Below, one piece after another: positions 1 through 5,589 of a stretch of 5,589 nt of DNA (position 1 is its first letter; each line of letters opens with the position of its first letter). A program made the translations under genes and the position numbers. The notes under the pieces were generated by a model. It did not search any database, had not been told where the DNA came from, and saw nothing but the letters and a program-made list of their open reading frames with translations. The stretch lies in the NCBI GenBank assembly GCA_029937655.1, contig JAPYPK010000091.1:1-5589 (forward strand), given 5' to 3'. This DNA is from Nitrospinaceae bacterium (lineage in GTDB: Bacteria; Nitrospinota; Nitrospinia; Nitrospinales; VA-1).

Positions 1-2
1 AC

Positions 3-206
3 TGTAAGTTCTGTCCCCAACCTGAACGCAATACTCAAGCCTTGACGAAACTCACTGCTTTTATTCATTTATCAATATATCTGGGAATTGAAGGCCCAAC
101 AGGGAAAATCGGCTACCAGAATACACAATCATTTCAATATTGCAAGGAAGTTTTTACGACAACCGTTGAGCAGACTTTTAACATCTTTTTTTGTAACCAG
201 CCTTGA
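3..206 (+). CDS. Possible 3' end of an unrecognised gene (partial)
   Basis: This frame is open from the left window edge to a TGA at 204-206, giving 67 codons with no start needed. The peptide begins CKFCPQPERN, a CxxCP arrangement. It has further cysteines at codons 47 and 64 and is rich in threonine, phenylalanine and glutamine. I do not recognise it. In favour of coding: it is the longest open frame in this stretch, its third-position GC (about 25 of 67 codons) is not out of line with an AT-rich genome, and it would converge on the ferredoxin gene with a sensible 60-base gap. Against: in AT-rich DNA a 67-codon open frame at an edge can arise by chance, and no family motif is visible. If real, the CxxC could be half of a metal site whose partner lies outside the window. 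Confidence 0.25.
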   Translation, partial: CKFCPQPERNTQALTKLTAFIHLSIYLGIEGPTGKIGYQNTQSFQYCKEVFTTTVEQTFNIFFCNQP

Positions 207-245
207 ACATATGAACTAGAGGACAAAATTGGCCACCATGGTTTC

Positions 246-261
246 TCTTCTTAAAAGAAGA
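246..261. repeat. Short perfect hairpin after the ferredoxin gene
   Basis: TCTTCT and AGAAGA form a perfect 6-base inverted repeat around a TAAA loop, five bases past the ferredoxin stop codon. It lies between that gene and the possible gene ending at 206, so it sits where a shared terminator would be expected. Neither strand has a T tract directly after the stem, and the stem is AT-rich and weak. The hairpin is visible in the sequence; termination is only a guess from position. Confidence 0.35.
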
Positions 262-266
262 TCAAC

Positions 267-593
267 TCAGTAAGCAAGTTCCCCATGCTCACTTTCAAAT
301 TCCTGCAACGAAACCATATCAATCGCGTCCCATGGGCAACCTTCTAAAAAAGTATCCATTGGTCCCTTAGAAATACATTTTTTACAACCAATGCAAAGCA
401 AAGGGTCAACCTCTATGCGAAGAAACTGGGGAGCATCTGGGTTTATCACTTCAAGCATACAATTATCTACTGGGCATTCTGTCACACAAATAGGAGACCC
501 ACCACATCCCGTACAGGCATCATTAATTACAGCTAGTATCTTTGGCTTACGCTTTCTTTTCTCTGAGCGTTTCGCTTTCTCGGCAACCGCCAT
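267..593 (-). CDS. Two-cluster [4Fe-4S] ferredoxin-like protein
   Basis: This 108-residue soluble protein has two ferredoxin half-sites and probably carries electrons in the cytoplasm; its redox partner is not visible. The first half-site is C27-x2-C30-x5-C36-x3-C40-P. The second is C67-x2-C70-x2-C73-x12-C86-P. In classical 2[4Fe-4S] ferredoxins both halves read CxxCxxCxxxCP, so here the first half has three extra residues between its second and third cysteines, and the second half has nine extra before its last. C45 is a ninth cysteine. By family knowledge, C27, C30, C36 and C86 would hold one cluster and C67, C70, C73 and C40 the other. Residues 1-18 form a Lys/Arg-rich tail before the fold; there is no signal peptide or membrane segment. 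The ATG is supported by AAGGA eight bases upstream. The gene is divergent from holB, so it is not part of that operon. The ferredoxin fold is clear; the specific role is unknown. Confidence 0.87.
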   Translation of the reverse strand: MAVAEKAKRSEKRKRKPKILAVINDACTGCGGSPICVTECPVDNCMLEVINPDAPQFLRIEVDPLLCIGCKKCISKGPMDTFLEGCPWDAIDMVSLQEFESEHGELAY

Positions 594-601
594 AAGCTAT
601 G

Positions 602-606
602 TCCTT
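602..606 (-). promoter_or_regulatory. Ribosome binding site of the ferredoxin gene
   Basis: Read on the minus strand, AAGGA lies eight bases before the ATG at 593-591. This is a standard Shine-Dalgarno spacing, and it supports the chosen start and the basic N-terminal tail being translated. Confidence 0.6.
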
Positions 607-732
607 GTGCAAACAATTTTTGTATGAAGCATCACTCATCAGTCTCGAAGAGAAAAAAACAACTACAGTGCGATGAATTATTATCAGAAACCACCTCTAT
701 TTGCAATACTTCTCTTATCTTAATCTAACTGC

Positions 733-761
733 TGTCTGCTATGTGATGTTACTAACAGACA
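733..761. repeat. Imperfect 9-base inverted repeat between divergent genes
   Basis: TGTCTGCTA at 733-741 faces TAACAGACA at 753-761, matching at eight of nine pairs around an 11-base centre. The outer six pairs are perfect. It lies 140 bases upstream of the ferredoxin start and 250 bases upstream of holB. It could be an operator for a dimeric regulator or an RNA hairpin. The T-tract needed for a terminator is missing on both sides. The symmetry is seen directly; any function is inferred. Confidence 0.4.
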
Positions 762-845
762 AGAATCAACAGGAGGGTCAAACACATAAAATGGCACCTT
801 ATTAAAGTCTACTCATTAGTTAACTGAAACCATCAAGGTTTTCGT

Positions 846-874
846 TTGCAGATGATGCGGGTGTATATTAAAAT
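846..874 (+). promoter_or_regulatory. Weak sigma70-like promoter candidate for holB
   Basis: TTGCAG (three of six matches to TTGACA) is followed after 17 bases by TAAAAT (five of six matches to TATAAT). Transcription would begin near 881, leaving a leader of about 130 bases before holB. The spacing is ideal but the -35 box is poor, and in AT-rich DNA such matches are common. A second weak option, TTGAGA at 973-978, lacks a good -10 box. Confidence 0.22.
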
Positions 875-1011
875 GGTAAAAACGGGAAATTACAAACCCT
901 AGTAACACCTGCCACCTCGTTGACGGCATAATTTGCAACTATCATGTATCACACAAAAAACCTGTCTCGGCTTTGAGAAAAGCTATTAGGACATAAAGTA
1001 GTAAACTTAAG

Positions 1012-2031
1012 ATGTCATTTGATAACATTCTAGGGCAGGATCGCCCCAAGCAAACCCTTGACAAAGCACTCCGAAGGGGTCGAATTCCCAACGCATATCT
1101 TTTTTACGGCCAGGAAAGCGTGGGGAAAAAATTTACGGCTATTGAGGTTTCCAAAGCTTTGAACTGCAAAACCTTGGCTCCGGTAGACAGTTGTGACCGG
1201 TGTACCTCCTGTCTAAAAATCGAGAAACGCATCCATCCAGATTTATTCATATTGGAACCTAAAAAGAGTTCACCCACTTCAAGGGAGGCTATTCTAAAAA
1301 TAGACGAGATCCGCGAACTACAAAAAAAACTGCTTTACCTTCCTTATGAAGGAAATATTAAAGTGGCCATTATCAATAATGCGGAGTGCATGAACCCTCA
1401 AGCAGCCAATTCGTTTTTAAAAACTCTCGAAGAACCACCGACCAAAACTCTTATTATTCTTATCGCATCGAACCCGTATCAATTGCTACCCACGGTTGTG
1501 TCCCGTTGTCAGGGAATTCGGTTTTACCCATTACCCTCTGAAGCCATAAAAACAATCATCTCTCATCATTTAAAAAATGAAGCGGGAGAAAGTCAACCAG
1601 AGGAAATTGAGCTTAGGTCGCGGCGCTCCATGGGACAAGTTGCCTATGCCCTAGAAGAAGATCTGTTAGAAGCATCGGAAGAACGAGAAGAATTGATTCG
1701 CTTACTCAGTATCATTTCCTTCAAACGAATGGATCAAGTCTTTCTCTGGACTAAAGCCAAGGCAAAAAAAACTGAACGCATACTATTGATTCTCGACGAG
1801 TTAACGCGTATTTTACGAGACGTGGTTCTAATCAAGGTGGCGCCCGAAACTAGTGTAGTCACCAACAAAGACTTAATTAAACCTCTCAGAGCATTAGCTC
1901 TGCAAAAATCAACACCGGCCCTTCTTACAATGTTTGAGACAGTCCAAAATACTAAGGCGGTCATAAAATTGAACGCCAACACTCAACTCGCCCTAGAAAA
2001 CATGCTTATCAACTTTTGTGAAGTTGCTTAG
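1012..2031 (+). CDS. holB: DNA polymerase III delta' subunit (clamp loader)
   Basis: This 339-residue AAA+ protein is the delta' subunit of the replicative clamp loader, which opens the beta sliding clamp and places it on primed DNA. The N-terminus reads FDNILGQ, typical of clamp-loader subunits, followed by the P-loop region YGQESVGKK (residues 32-40). That P-loop has lysine at residue 40 where Ser/Thr would follow the catalytic lysine, fitting a subunit that does not hydrolyse ATP. A zinc-finger module has C52, C61, C64 and C67. The Walker B region is degenerate (IINNAECMN, residues 120-128). It is followed by NSFLKTLEEPP (133-143), sensor-1 residues ASN (152-154) and the SRC motif (164-166), whose Arg165 acts in trans on a neighbouring ATP site. 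Residues from about 170 form the lid and C-terminal collar domains. DnaX is the main alternative, but it is longer and has an intact P-loop. The next gene, ricT, is a classic holB neighbour. No good ribosome binding site precedes the ATG; the nearest AGGA is about 20 bases away. Confidence 0.92.
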   Translation: MSFDNILGQDRPKQTLDKALRRGRIPNAYLFYGQESVGKKFTAIEVSKALNCKTLAPVDSCDRCTSCLKIEKRIHPDLFILEPKKSSPTSREAILKIDEIRELQKKLLYLPYEGNIKVAIINNAECMNPQAANSFLKTLEEPPTKTLIILIASNPYQLLPTVVSRCQGIRFYPLPSEAIKTIISHHLKNEAGESQPEEIELRSRRSMGQVAYALEEDLLEASEEREELIRLLSIISFKRMDQVFLWTKAKAKKTERILLILDELTRILRDVVLIKVAPETSVVTNKDLIKPLRALALQKSTPALLTMFETVQNTKAVIKLNANTQLALENMLINFCEVA

Positions 2032-2049
2032 CTAATAGGAAAAACAAAA

Positions 2050-2898
2050 ATGATTCAAGTTCTAAAGGAGGATCCAACTCTTCCAAAAAAACATTCAACC
2101 GCCCCTCCATTCCTTATCGGAGTACGAACAGAGGGTTCTTTTAAGTCAACACTTCATGACCCCGGAAAACAAAATTTTCGAGTAGGAACCCAAGTGATAG
2201 TCGAAAGTACTAATGGTGCACGAACTGGCATTATTGCCTCCAACAAAATTCCCAACATAAATAAAGCTGAGGATAAAATCCCTAGAATTCTGAGAACCTT
2301 CAACCAAAATGATCTTCAGGCACAGACAAGAAGCAAACAAACAGAGCAACGCGCCAAAGAATTATGCCAGCAAATAATTAATAAATTGAAGTTAAAGATG
2401 CGTTTAAGCAGGGTGCACAACCTCTCAGAAGAGAAGAAAATAGTCTTCTTCTTTACCGCTGAAGGAAGAGTTGATTTTCGGCAACTCATCAAGGAACTTG
2501 TTTCTAACCTGAAACAACGAATTGAAATGAAACAAATGGGGATAAGAGATGAAGCTCGTGCAATCAAAGGTTATGGCGTGTGCGGTGAGACGCTATGTTG
2601 CTCAACTTTTCTTAAAGAGTTTACCCCGGTAACAATTCGAATGGCTAAAGATCAAGGACTCGCCCTCAATCCAAGCAAAATTTCAGGAGCATGCGGACGA
2701 TTAATGTGCTGCCTTCAATATGAGCACCAAACCTACAAGGAACTCTCTCAATCCATGCCAAAGTTAGGGAGAAATGTTCAAACCCCAGGAGGTCTAGGCA
2801 AAGTAATTCAAAACAATATTATTAAGCAAACTGTTCTTGTTAGACTTGAAGATGAAAGCATGCTTACCTATTCAATCGAAGAACTTTCGCAGTCATAA
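2050..2898 (+). CDS. ricT: PSP1-domain protein RicT (YaaT family)
   Basis: This 282-residue cytoplasmic protein belongs to the RicT/YaaT family. In Bacillus subtilis, RicT joins RicA and RicF in a Fe-S-containing complex that promotes RNase Y-dependent mRNA maturation and affects sporulation and competence. Its role outside Firmicutes is poorly defined. The N-terminal part has FRVGTQVIVESTNG (43-56), typical of the family. The PSP1 core includes QMGIRDEAR (162-170), CGETLCCSTF (178-187), RMAKDQGLALNPSKISG (197-213) and CGRLMCCLQYE (215-225). The six cysteines C178, C183, C184, C215, C220 and C221 are the conserved set linked to cluster binding. Residues 237-269 look like a small beta-barrel (PKLGRNVQTPGGLGKV). 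About 20 residues before FLIGVR form an extra N-terminal tail. AGGA at 2037-2040, nine bases before the ATG, supports the start. The gene follows holB by 18 bases, so it is almost certainly co-transcribed. RicA and RicF are not in the window. Confidence 0.92.
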   Translation: MIQVLKEDPTLPKKHSTAPPFLIGVRTEGSFKSTLHDPGKQNFRVGTQVIVESTNGARTGIIASNKIPNINKAEDKIPRILRTFNQNDLQAQTRSKQTEQRAKELCQQIINKLKLKMRLSRVHNLSEEKKIVFFFTAEGRVDFRQLIKELVSNLKQRIEMKQMGIRDEARAIKGYGVCGETLCCSTFLKEFTPVTIRMAKDQGLALNPSKISGACGRLMCCLQYEHQTYKELSQSMPKLGRNVQTPGGLGKVIQNNIIKQTVLVRLEDESMLTYSIEELSQS

Positions 2899-3032
2899 AA
2901 CAATATAAAAACTTATAAATTATTCAGTGGACCAAGAATCCAAAAAACATCTTCACTAAAACGAATACCCTTATACCAAGGCGATCTTTAATTGCCGCCT
3001 AAAAACCAATCACAATAACCAACTTCTCTCAC
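2899..3032. other. ricT-metG intergenic gap
   Basis: This is the largest gap inside the plus-strand cluster, 134 bases with no coding frame. Two TATAAA hexamers start at 2904 and 2914, but neither has a convincing -35 box at the right distance. The T-box element often found before aminoacyl-tRNA synthetase genes is not seen: there is no TGGNACCGCG-type block and no terminator with a T tract. The only clear structure is the hairpin at 2979-3000. The gap could hold a separate metG promoter, but the evidence is weak. Confidence 0.5.
2979..3000 (+). repeat. GC-rich hairpin just upstream of metG
   Basis: AGGCG and CGCCT form a perfect 5-base stem around a 12-base loop, ending 32 bases before the metG start. 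It is the most GC-rich spot in an otherwise A-rich leader. It is followed by a run of A rather than T, so it is not an intrinsic terminator on the plus strand. It could shape the metG leader, but a stem this short can be chance. Confidence 0.3.
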
Positions 3033-4985
3033 GTGAAAATACCTAAAAAAAAGTTTTCCATAACGACACCGATTTATTATGTAAACGATGTGCCGCACAT
3101 TGGGCACGCCTACACAACAATTGCTGCTGATGTAATCGCCCGCTACAAAAGATTAAGTGGCTATAAAGTTTTTTTTCTGACAGGAACGGATGAACATGGA
3201 CAAAAAGTTCTTCAAGCAGCACGGGATCTTGGCATAGAACCACAAGAGCACGTTGACCAGCTTCATAACCGATTCAAAGAACTTTGGATGCGGCTTAACA
3301 TTTCTAATGATGATTTTATTCGCACCACTGAGAAGCGGCACCAAACTATTGTAAGTGATATTCTGCAACAACTCTATGACCGCAAAGAAATTTACAAAGA
3401 TAGTTACGAAGGCTGGTATTGCACTCCGGATGAAAGGTTCTGGACAGAAAAAGACCTCGTTAATGGTAACTGTCCTGAATGTAAGCGTAAAGTTGAGAAG
3501 ATTCAGGAACATAATTATTTTTTTAAAATGGGACAATATCAAGACTGGCTGAAGAAACATATCAAAGCAAATGACAAGTTTATACAACCTATATCACGTC
3601 GCAATGAGGTTCTTGGTTTTCTCGAAAAACCCCTTGGTGATCTATGCATCTCGAGACCGAAAGAAAGGCTTCCCTGGGGAATCCCCCTCCCCTTCGATGA
3701 GGGCTATGTAACTTATGTTTGGTTTGATGCCCTCATCAATTATATTTCAGCACAGGGTCCACTGGAGAAAATAGGGTCTACTGGTTTCTGGCCGGTTAAT
3801 CATCACTTACTAGGAAAAGATATCCTCACAACACATGCTGTTTATTGGTCAACCATGCTCAAGGCAATTGGGTTCGATCCAGCTCTCAACCTTTTTGCAC
3901 ATGGGTGGTGGACAATAAATGGTCACAAAATGTCTAAATCAGTTGGCAATACGGTGGAACCTAACCTACTTGTGGACCAATTTGGCGTTGATGCGATCCG
4001 TTATTTTCTTCTTCGTGAAGTACCCTTTGGATTGGATGGAGATTTTTCGCACAAAGCATTGATCGGTCGCATAAATAGTGATTTAGCCAATAACCTTGGG
4101 AACCTTCTCAACAGAACAATGAGTATGATCAAACGCTACCACGATCAAATTATACCGGAACCAAATTCGCGCGATGAAGATGACGATCTCAAAAATGAGT
4201 TCCAAGTGGGAACTGAAGCTGTACAAAAACTATATGACGATCTGGCTTACAATAAAATTCTTGAGCGTATCTGGCTTTTGGTAGATGCAACAAATAAATA
4301 CATAGACACCAATAGCCCTTGGAACCTCATAAAAACAGAAAGCGGTAAACAAAGACTCGCAACGGTTATGTACAATACAGCGGAGTGTATCCGCTCGATT
4401 TCCATTCTTATTTACCCTTTTATGCCAAAAAGCGCAGAAACCATGATGGAACAACTCGGTATTGACACTTCAATAGGTGAACAAGGGCTGGAATCTCTCA
4501 AAGCCTGGGGAGGAATCAAACCAGGAATAAAAATTCGACCTGGTTTGCAACTATTTCCTCGTATAGACGACAAAGATGCTGAAAAAATTCTCAACTCAGT
4601 CGATTCACCTAATGACAAAAGTCAAAAATCATCTTCACATTCAGAAGTAGAGGGCATATGCGATCAAGTGCTCATAGATGATTTTATGAAAATTGACCTC
4701 CGTACAGGGAAAATTATTGAGGCAGAAAAGATCAAAAAATCCAAAAAGCTTCTCAAACTAAAAGTTGATATTGGAAGTGAAGTACGGCAAGTCGTGGCTG
4801 GGATAGCAGAGTCCTACGAACCAGATCAATTGATCAACCGTACTATTATCTTGGTTGCCAACTTAAAACCAGCAAAGTTAATGGGTATAGAATCACAAGG
4901 TATGCTACTAGCCGCTAATAACAATGGCCAAATCGTATTAGCAGGGTTCGACCCAACACCAAGTCAAGGAATTAGAGTAAGGTGA
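3033..4985 (+). CDS. metG: Methionine--tRNA ligase with C-terminal tRNA-binding domain
   Basis: This 650-residue class I aminoacyl-tRNA synthetase charges tRNA-Met with methionine using ATP, in the cytoplasm. The Rossmann fold opens with SITTPIYYVNDVPHIGHAY, containing the HIGH signature at 22-25, then LTGTDEHGQK (49-58). A zinc knuckle in the connective peptide has C130-x2-D133 and C147-x2-C150. KMSKS lies at 299-303. The anticodon-binding helical bundle spans about 345-510 and includes NSPW (427-430). A charged, serine-rich linker (about 511-545) leads to an OB-fold tRNA-binding/dimerisation domain of the EMAPII/Trbp111 type (about 546-650; DLRTGKI, VAGIAESY, GIESQGMLLAA). Length fits the family's long form. 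The start is GTG: an in-frame TAA lies at 3000-3002, with no ATG, GTG or TTG between it and 3033, and later starts would cut the catalytic fold. No Shine-Dalgarno is visible; the leader before it is pyrimidine-rich. The 3' end overlaps tatD by four bases. Confidence 0.96.
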   Translation: MKIPKKKFSITTPIYYVNDVPHIGHAYTTIAADVIARYKRLSGYKVFFLTGTDEHGQKVLQAARDLGIEPQEHVDQLHNRFKELWMRLNISNDDFIRTTEKRHQTIVSDILQQLYDRKEIYKDSYEGWYCTPDERFWTEKDLVNGNCPECKRKVEKIQEHNYFFKMGQYQDWLKKHIKANDKFIQPISRRNEVLGFLEKPLGDLCISRPKERLPWGIPLPFDEGYVTYVWFDALINYISAQGPLEKIGSTGFWPVNHHLLGKDILTTHAVYWSTMLKAIGFDPALNLFAHGWWTINGHKMSKSVGNTVEPNLLVDQFGVDAIRYFLLREVPFGLDGDFSHKALIGRINSDLANNLGNLLNRTMSMIKRYHDQIIPEPNSRDEDDDLKNEFQVGTEAVQKLYDDLAYNKILERIWLLVDATNKYIDTNSPWNLIKTESGKQRLATVMYNTAECIRSISILIYPFMPKSAETMMEQLGIDTSIGEQGLESLKAWGGIKPGIKIRPGLQLFPRIDDKDAEKILNSVDSPNDKSQKSSSHSEVEGICDQVLIDDFMKIDLRTGKIIEAEKIKKSKKLLKLKVDIGSEVRQVVAGIAESYEPDQLINRTIILVANLKPAKLMGIESQGMLLAANNNGQIVLAGFDPTPSQGIRVR

Positions 4986-5589
4986 TAATAGACACACACG
5001 CCCACATTGACATGGATGCGTTTGATGGTGACCGCTCTGAGGTTATACAACGAGCTAAAGACAATGGAGTTGATTACATTCTTAATGTTGGCTGTGATAT
5101 TGAAAGTAGTGCACGCTCAATAGAACTTGCCGAACGTTATGACTTCATATACGCAACGGCAGGAATACACCCACACGATGTAAATAAAATAGACTACCAA
5201 ACATACAATCAACTTAAGCAACTACTTGCTCACCCAAAAATGATCGCTCTTGGAGAAATTGGCCTCGATTTTTATAAAAACTATTCCCCTCCCGACCAAC
5301 AGAAAGAGCATTTCCGTAAACAAGTTGAGCTTTCACGTGAACTGAAAAAACCAATTATTATTCACTGTCGTGATGCTAACGAAGATGTCGTTGCTATACT
5401 TTCTGACTATTTCCCCAAAGATTCTTCAGCGCACTCAGGGATTTTTCATTGTTTTTCAGGAGACCAAGAACTAGCAGATCGCGCTCTCGAGATGGGTTTT
5501 TATATCTCATTTTCTGGGTCAGTTACTTTTAAAAAATCTAACGAACTTCGGGCGGTTGCAAAGACTATCCCCGCGGACAGATTGTTCGT
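4982..5589 (+). CDS. tatD: TatD-family metal-dependent hydrolase (3' end outside window)
   Basis: The frame runs off the right edge after 202 complete codons; the family is about 255-265 residues, so roughly 55 are missing. TatD proteins are TIM-barrel metallo-hydrolases with DNase activity, proposed to act in DNA repair or turnover. The metal ligands expected in the visible part are all present: H6 and H8 in IDTHAHID, E92 in GEIGLDFY, H128 in IIHCRD and H156 in FHCFSG. GIHPH (61-65) and SFSGSVTFKK (176-185) are also typical. The window ends just before the expected TD(S/A)P aspartate ligand. The GTG start is chosen because it gives the family's usual beginning (M-I-I-D-T-H-A-H) and overlaps the metG stop as GTGA, implying translational coupling. 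AAGGA at 4966-4970, 11 bases upstream and inside metG, can serve as ribosome binding site. metG-tatD adjacency is conserved in many bacteria. Members are variously named tatD, ycfH or yabD; the exact paralogue cannot be fixed here. Confidence 0.93.
   Translation, partial: MIIDTHAHIDMDAFDGDRSEVIQRAKDNGVDYILNVGCDIESSARSIELAERYDFIYATAGIHPHDVNKIDYQTYNQLKQLLAHPKMIALGEIGLDFYKNYSPPDQQKEHFRKQVELSRELKKPIIIHCRDANEDVVAILSDYFPKDSSAHSGIFHCFSGDQELADRALEMGFYISFSGSVTFKKSNELRAVAKTIPADRLF

Larger units (their letters stand above)
594..1011. other. Divergent intergenic region, no gene seen
   Basis: These 418 bases separate the minus-strand ferredoxin start from the plus-strand holB start and should hold promoters for both. 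The plus-strand frames I read contain only very short ATG frames: 34 codons from 624, 25 codons from 599, 16 codons from 852 and 4 codons from 791. None combines a good ribosome binding site, reasonable length and a recognisable product. I saw no tRNA-like T-loop and no known riboswitch motif. Visible structure is limited to the inverted repeat at 733-761, an 8-base palindrome AGTTAACT at 818-825, and a weak promoter match at 846-874. The thymidylate kinase gene tmk, often found before holB in other bacteria, is absent, and I see no remnant of it. Confidence 0.65.

Noticed and set aside
186..192. Run of seven T as a possible intrinsic terminator
   Set aside because: The bases before it (CAAC/GTTG near 160-168) can only form a very tight 4-base stem separated from the run, so no real terminator hairpin is supported.
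232..273. GCCACCATGG, identical to the eukaryotic Kozak consensus, followed by an 11-codon frame
   Set aside because: The surrounding genes are plainly bacterial, the frame ends at once with TAA at 271-273, and there is no ribosome binding site. The match is a coincidence.
391..627. 78-codon plus-strand open frame opposite the ferredoxin gene
   Set aside because: It is antisense to a gene with clear cysteine motifs and has no family features of its own.
624..728. 34-codon plus-strand frame beginning MKHHSSVSRK
   Set aside because: It has no Shine-Dalgarno, no recognisable motif and overlaps the expected promoter area of the divergent ferredoxin gene.
771..805. AGGAGGG followed 13 bases later by ATG and a 4-codon frame (MAPY), resembling a leader peptide
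   Set aside because: The spacing is long, the peptide is too short for an attenuation leader, and no alternative hairpins or T tract follow. A purine run by chance is more likely.
852..902. 16-codon basic frame beginning MMRVYIKMVK
   Set aside because: Too short, with only AAGG at 13 bases upstream; it also overlaps the best promoter-like match. No positive evidence for translation.
2899..3032. Possible T-box riboswitch before metG
   Set aside because: The gap is short for a T-box, the conserved T-box sequence is absent and no terminator with a T tract is present.
3153..3587. 144-codon minus-strand open frame inside metG
   Set aside because: It is a shadow of the metG coding sequence, which has unmistakable catalytic motifs over the same bases.

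Overview
The window looks like a bacterial chromosomal housekeeping segment, AT-rich (roughly 40% GC by eye). It carries four consecutive plus-strand genes: holB (DNA polymerase III delta' subunit), ricT (PSP1-domain protein), metG (methionyl-tRNA synthetase) and the first four fifths of a TatD-family nuclease gene. The order holB-ricT-...-metG-tatD is well known from Bacillus and relatives, where other genes lie between ricT and metG. A similar holB/PSP1/metG neighbourhood also occurs in several Gram-negative phyla. Here the cluster is compact. With the zinc-knuckle MetG and the odd ferredoxin next door, I lean towards a non-Firmicute such as an Acidobacteria-, Desulfobacterota- or Nitrospinota-like lineage. 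The sequence alone does not settle the phylum.

Layout from left to right: positions 1-206 hold an unrecognised frame, open from the window edge, that may be the tail of a gene. A short hairpin follows at 246-261. On the minus strand, 267-593 encodes a small two-cluster ferredoxin with a good ribosome binding site. It is transcribed away from holB, so 594-1011 is a 418-base divergent intergenic region. I see no gene there, only an imperfect inverted repeat and a weak promoter-like match. holB (1012-2031), ricT (2050-2898), metG (3033-4985) and tatD (4982 to the edge) then run in one direction. The holB-ricT gap is 18 bases, the ricT-metG gap is 134 bases, and metG and tatD overlap by four bases.

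The plus-strand genes cover replication (clamp loading), RNA processing or a related role of RicT, translation (charging of tRNA-Met) and nucleic-acid processing (TatD). They are probably one operon, or two transcription units split by the ricT-metG gap. The ferredoxin belongs to a separate unit, and its partner enzyme is not visible.

I found no mobile element, CRISPR array, tRNA, rRNA or defence system. Nothing here supports a new multi-gene system. The points most worth a second look are the unusual cysteine spacing of the ferredoxin, the unexplained left-edge frame, and the metG leader, which has a GTG start and no visible ribosome binding site.
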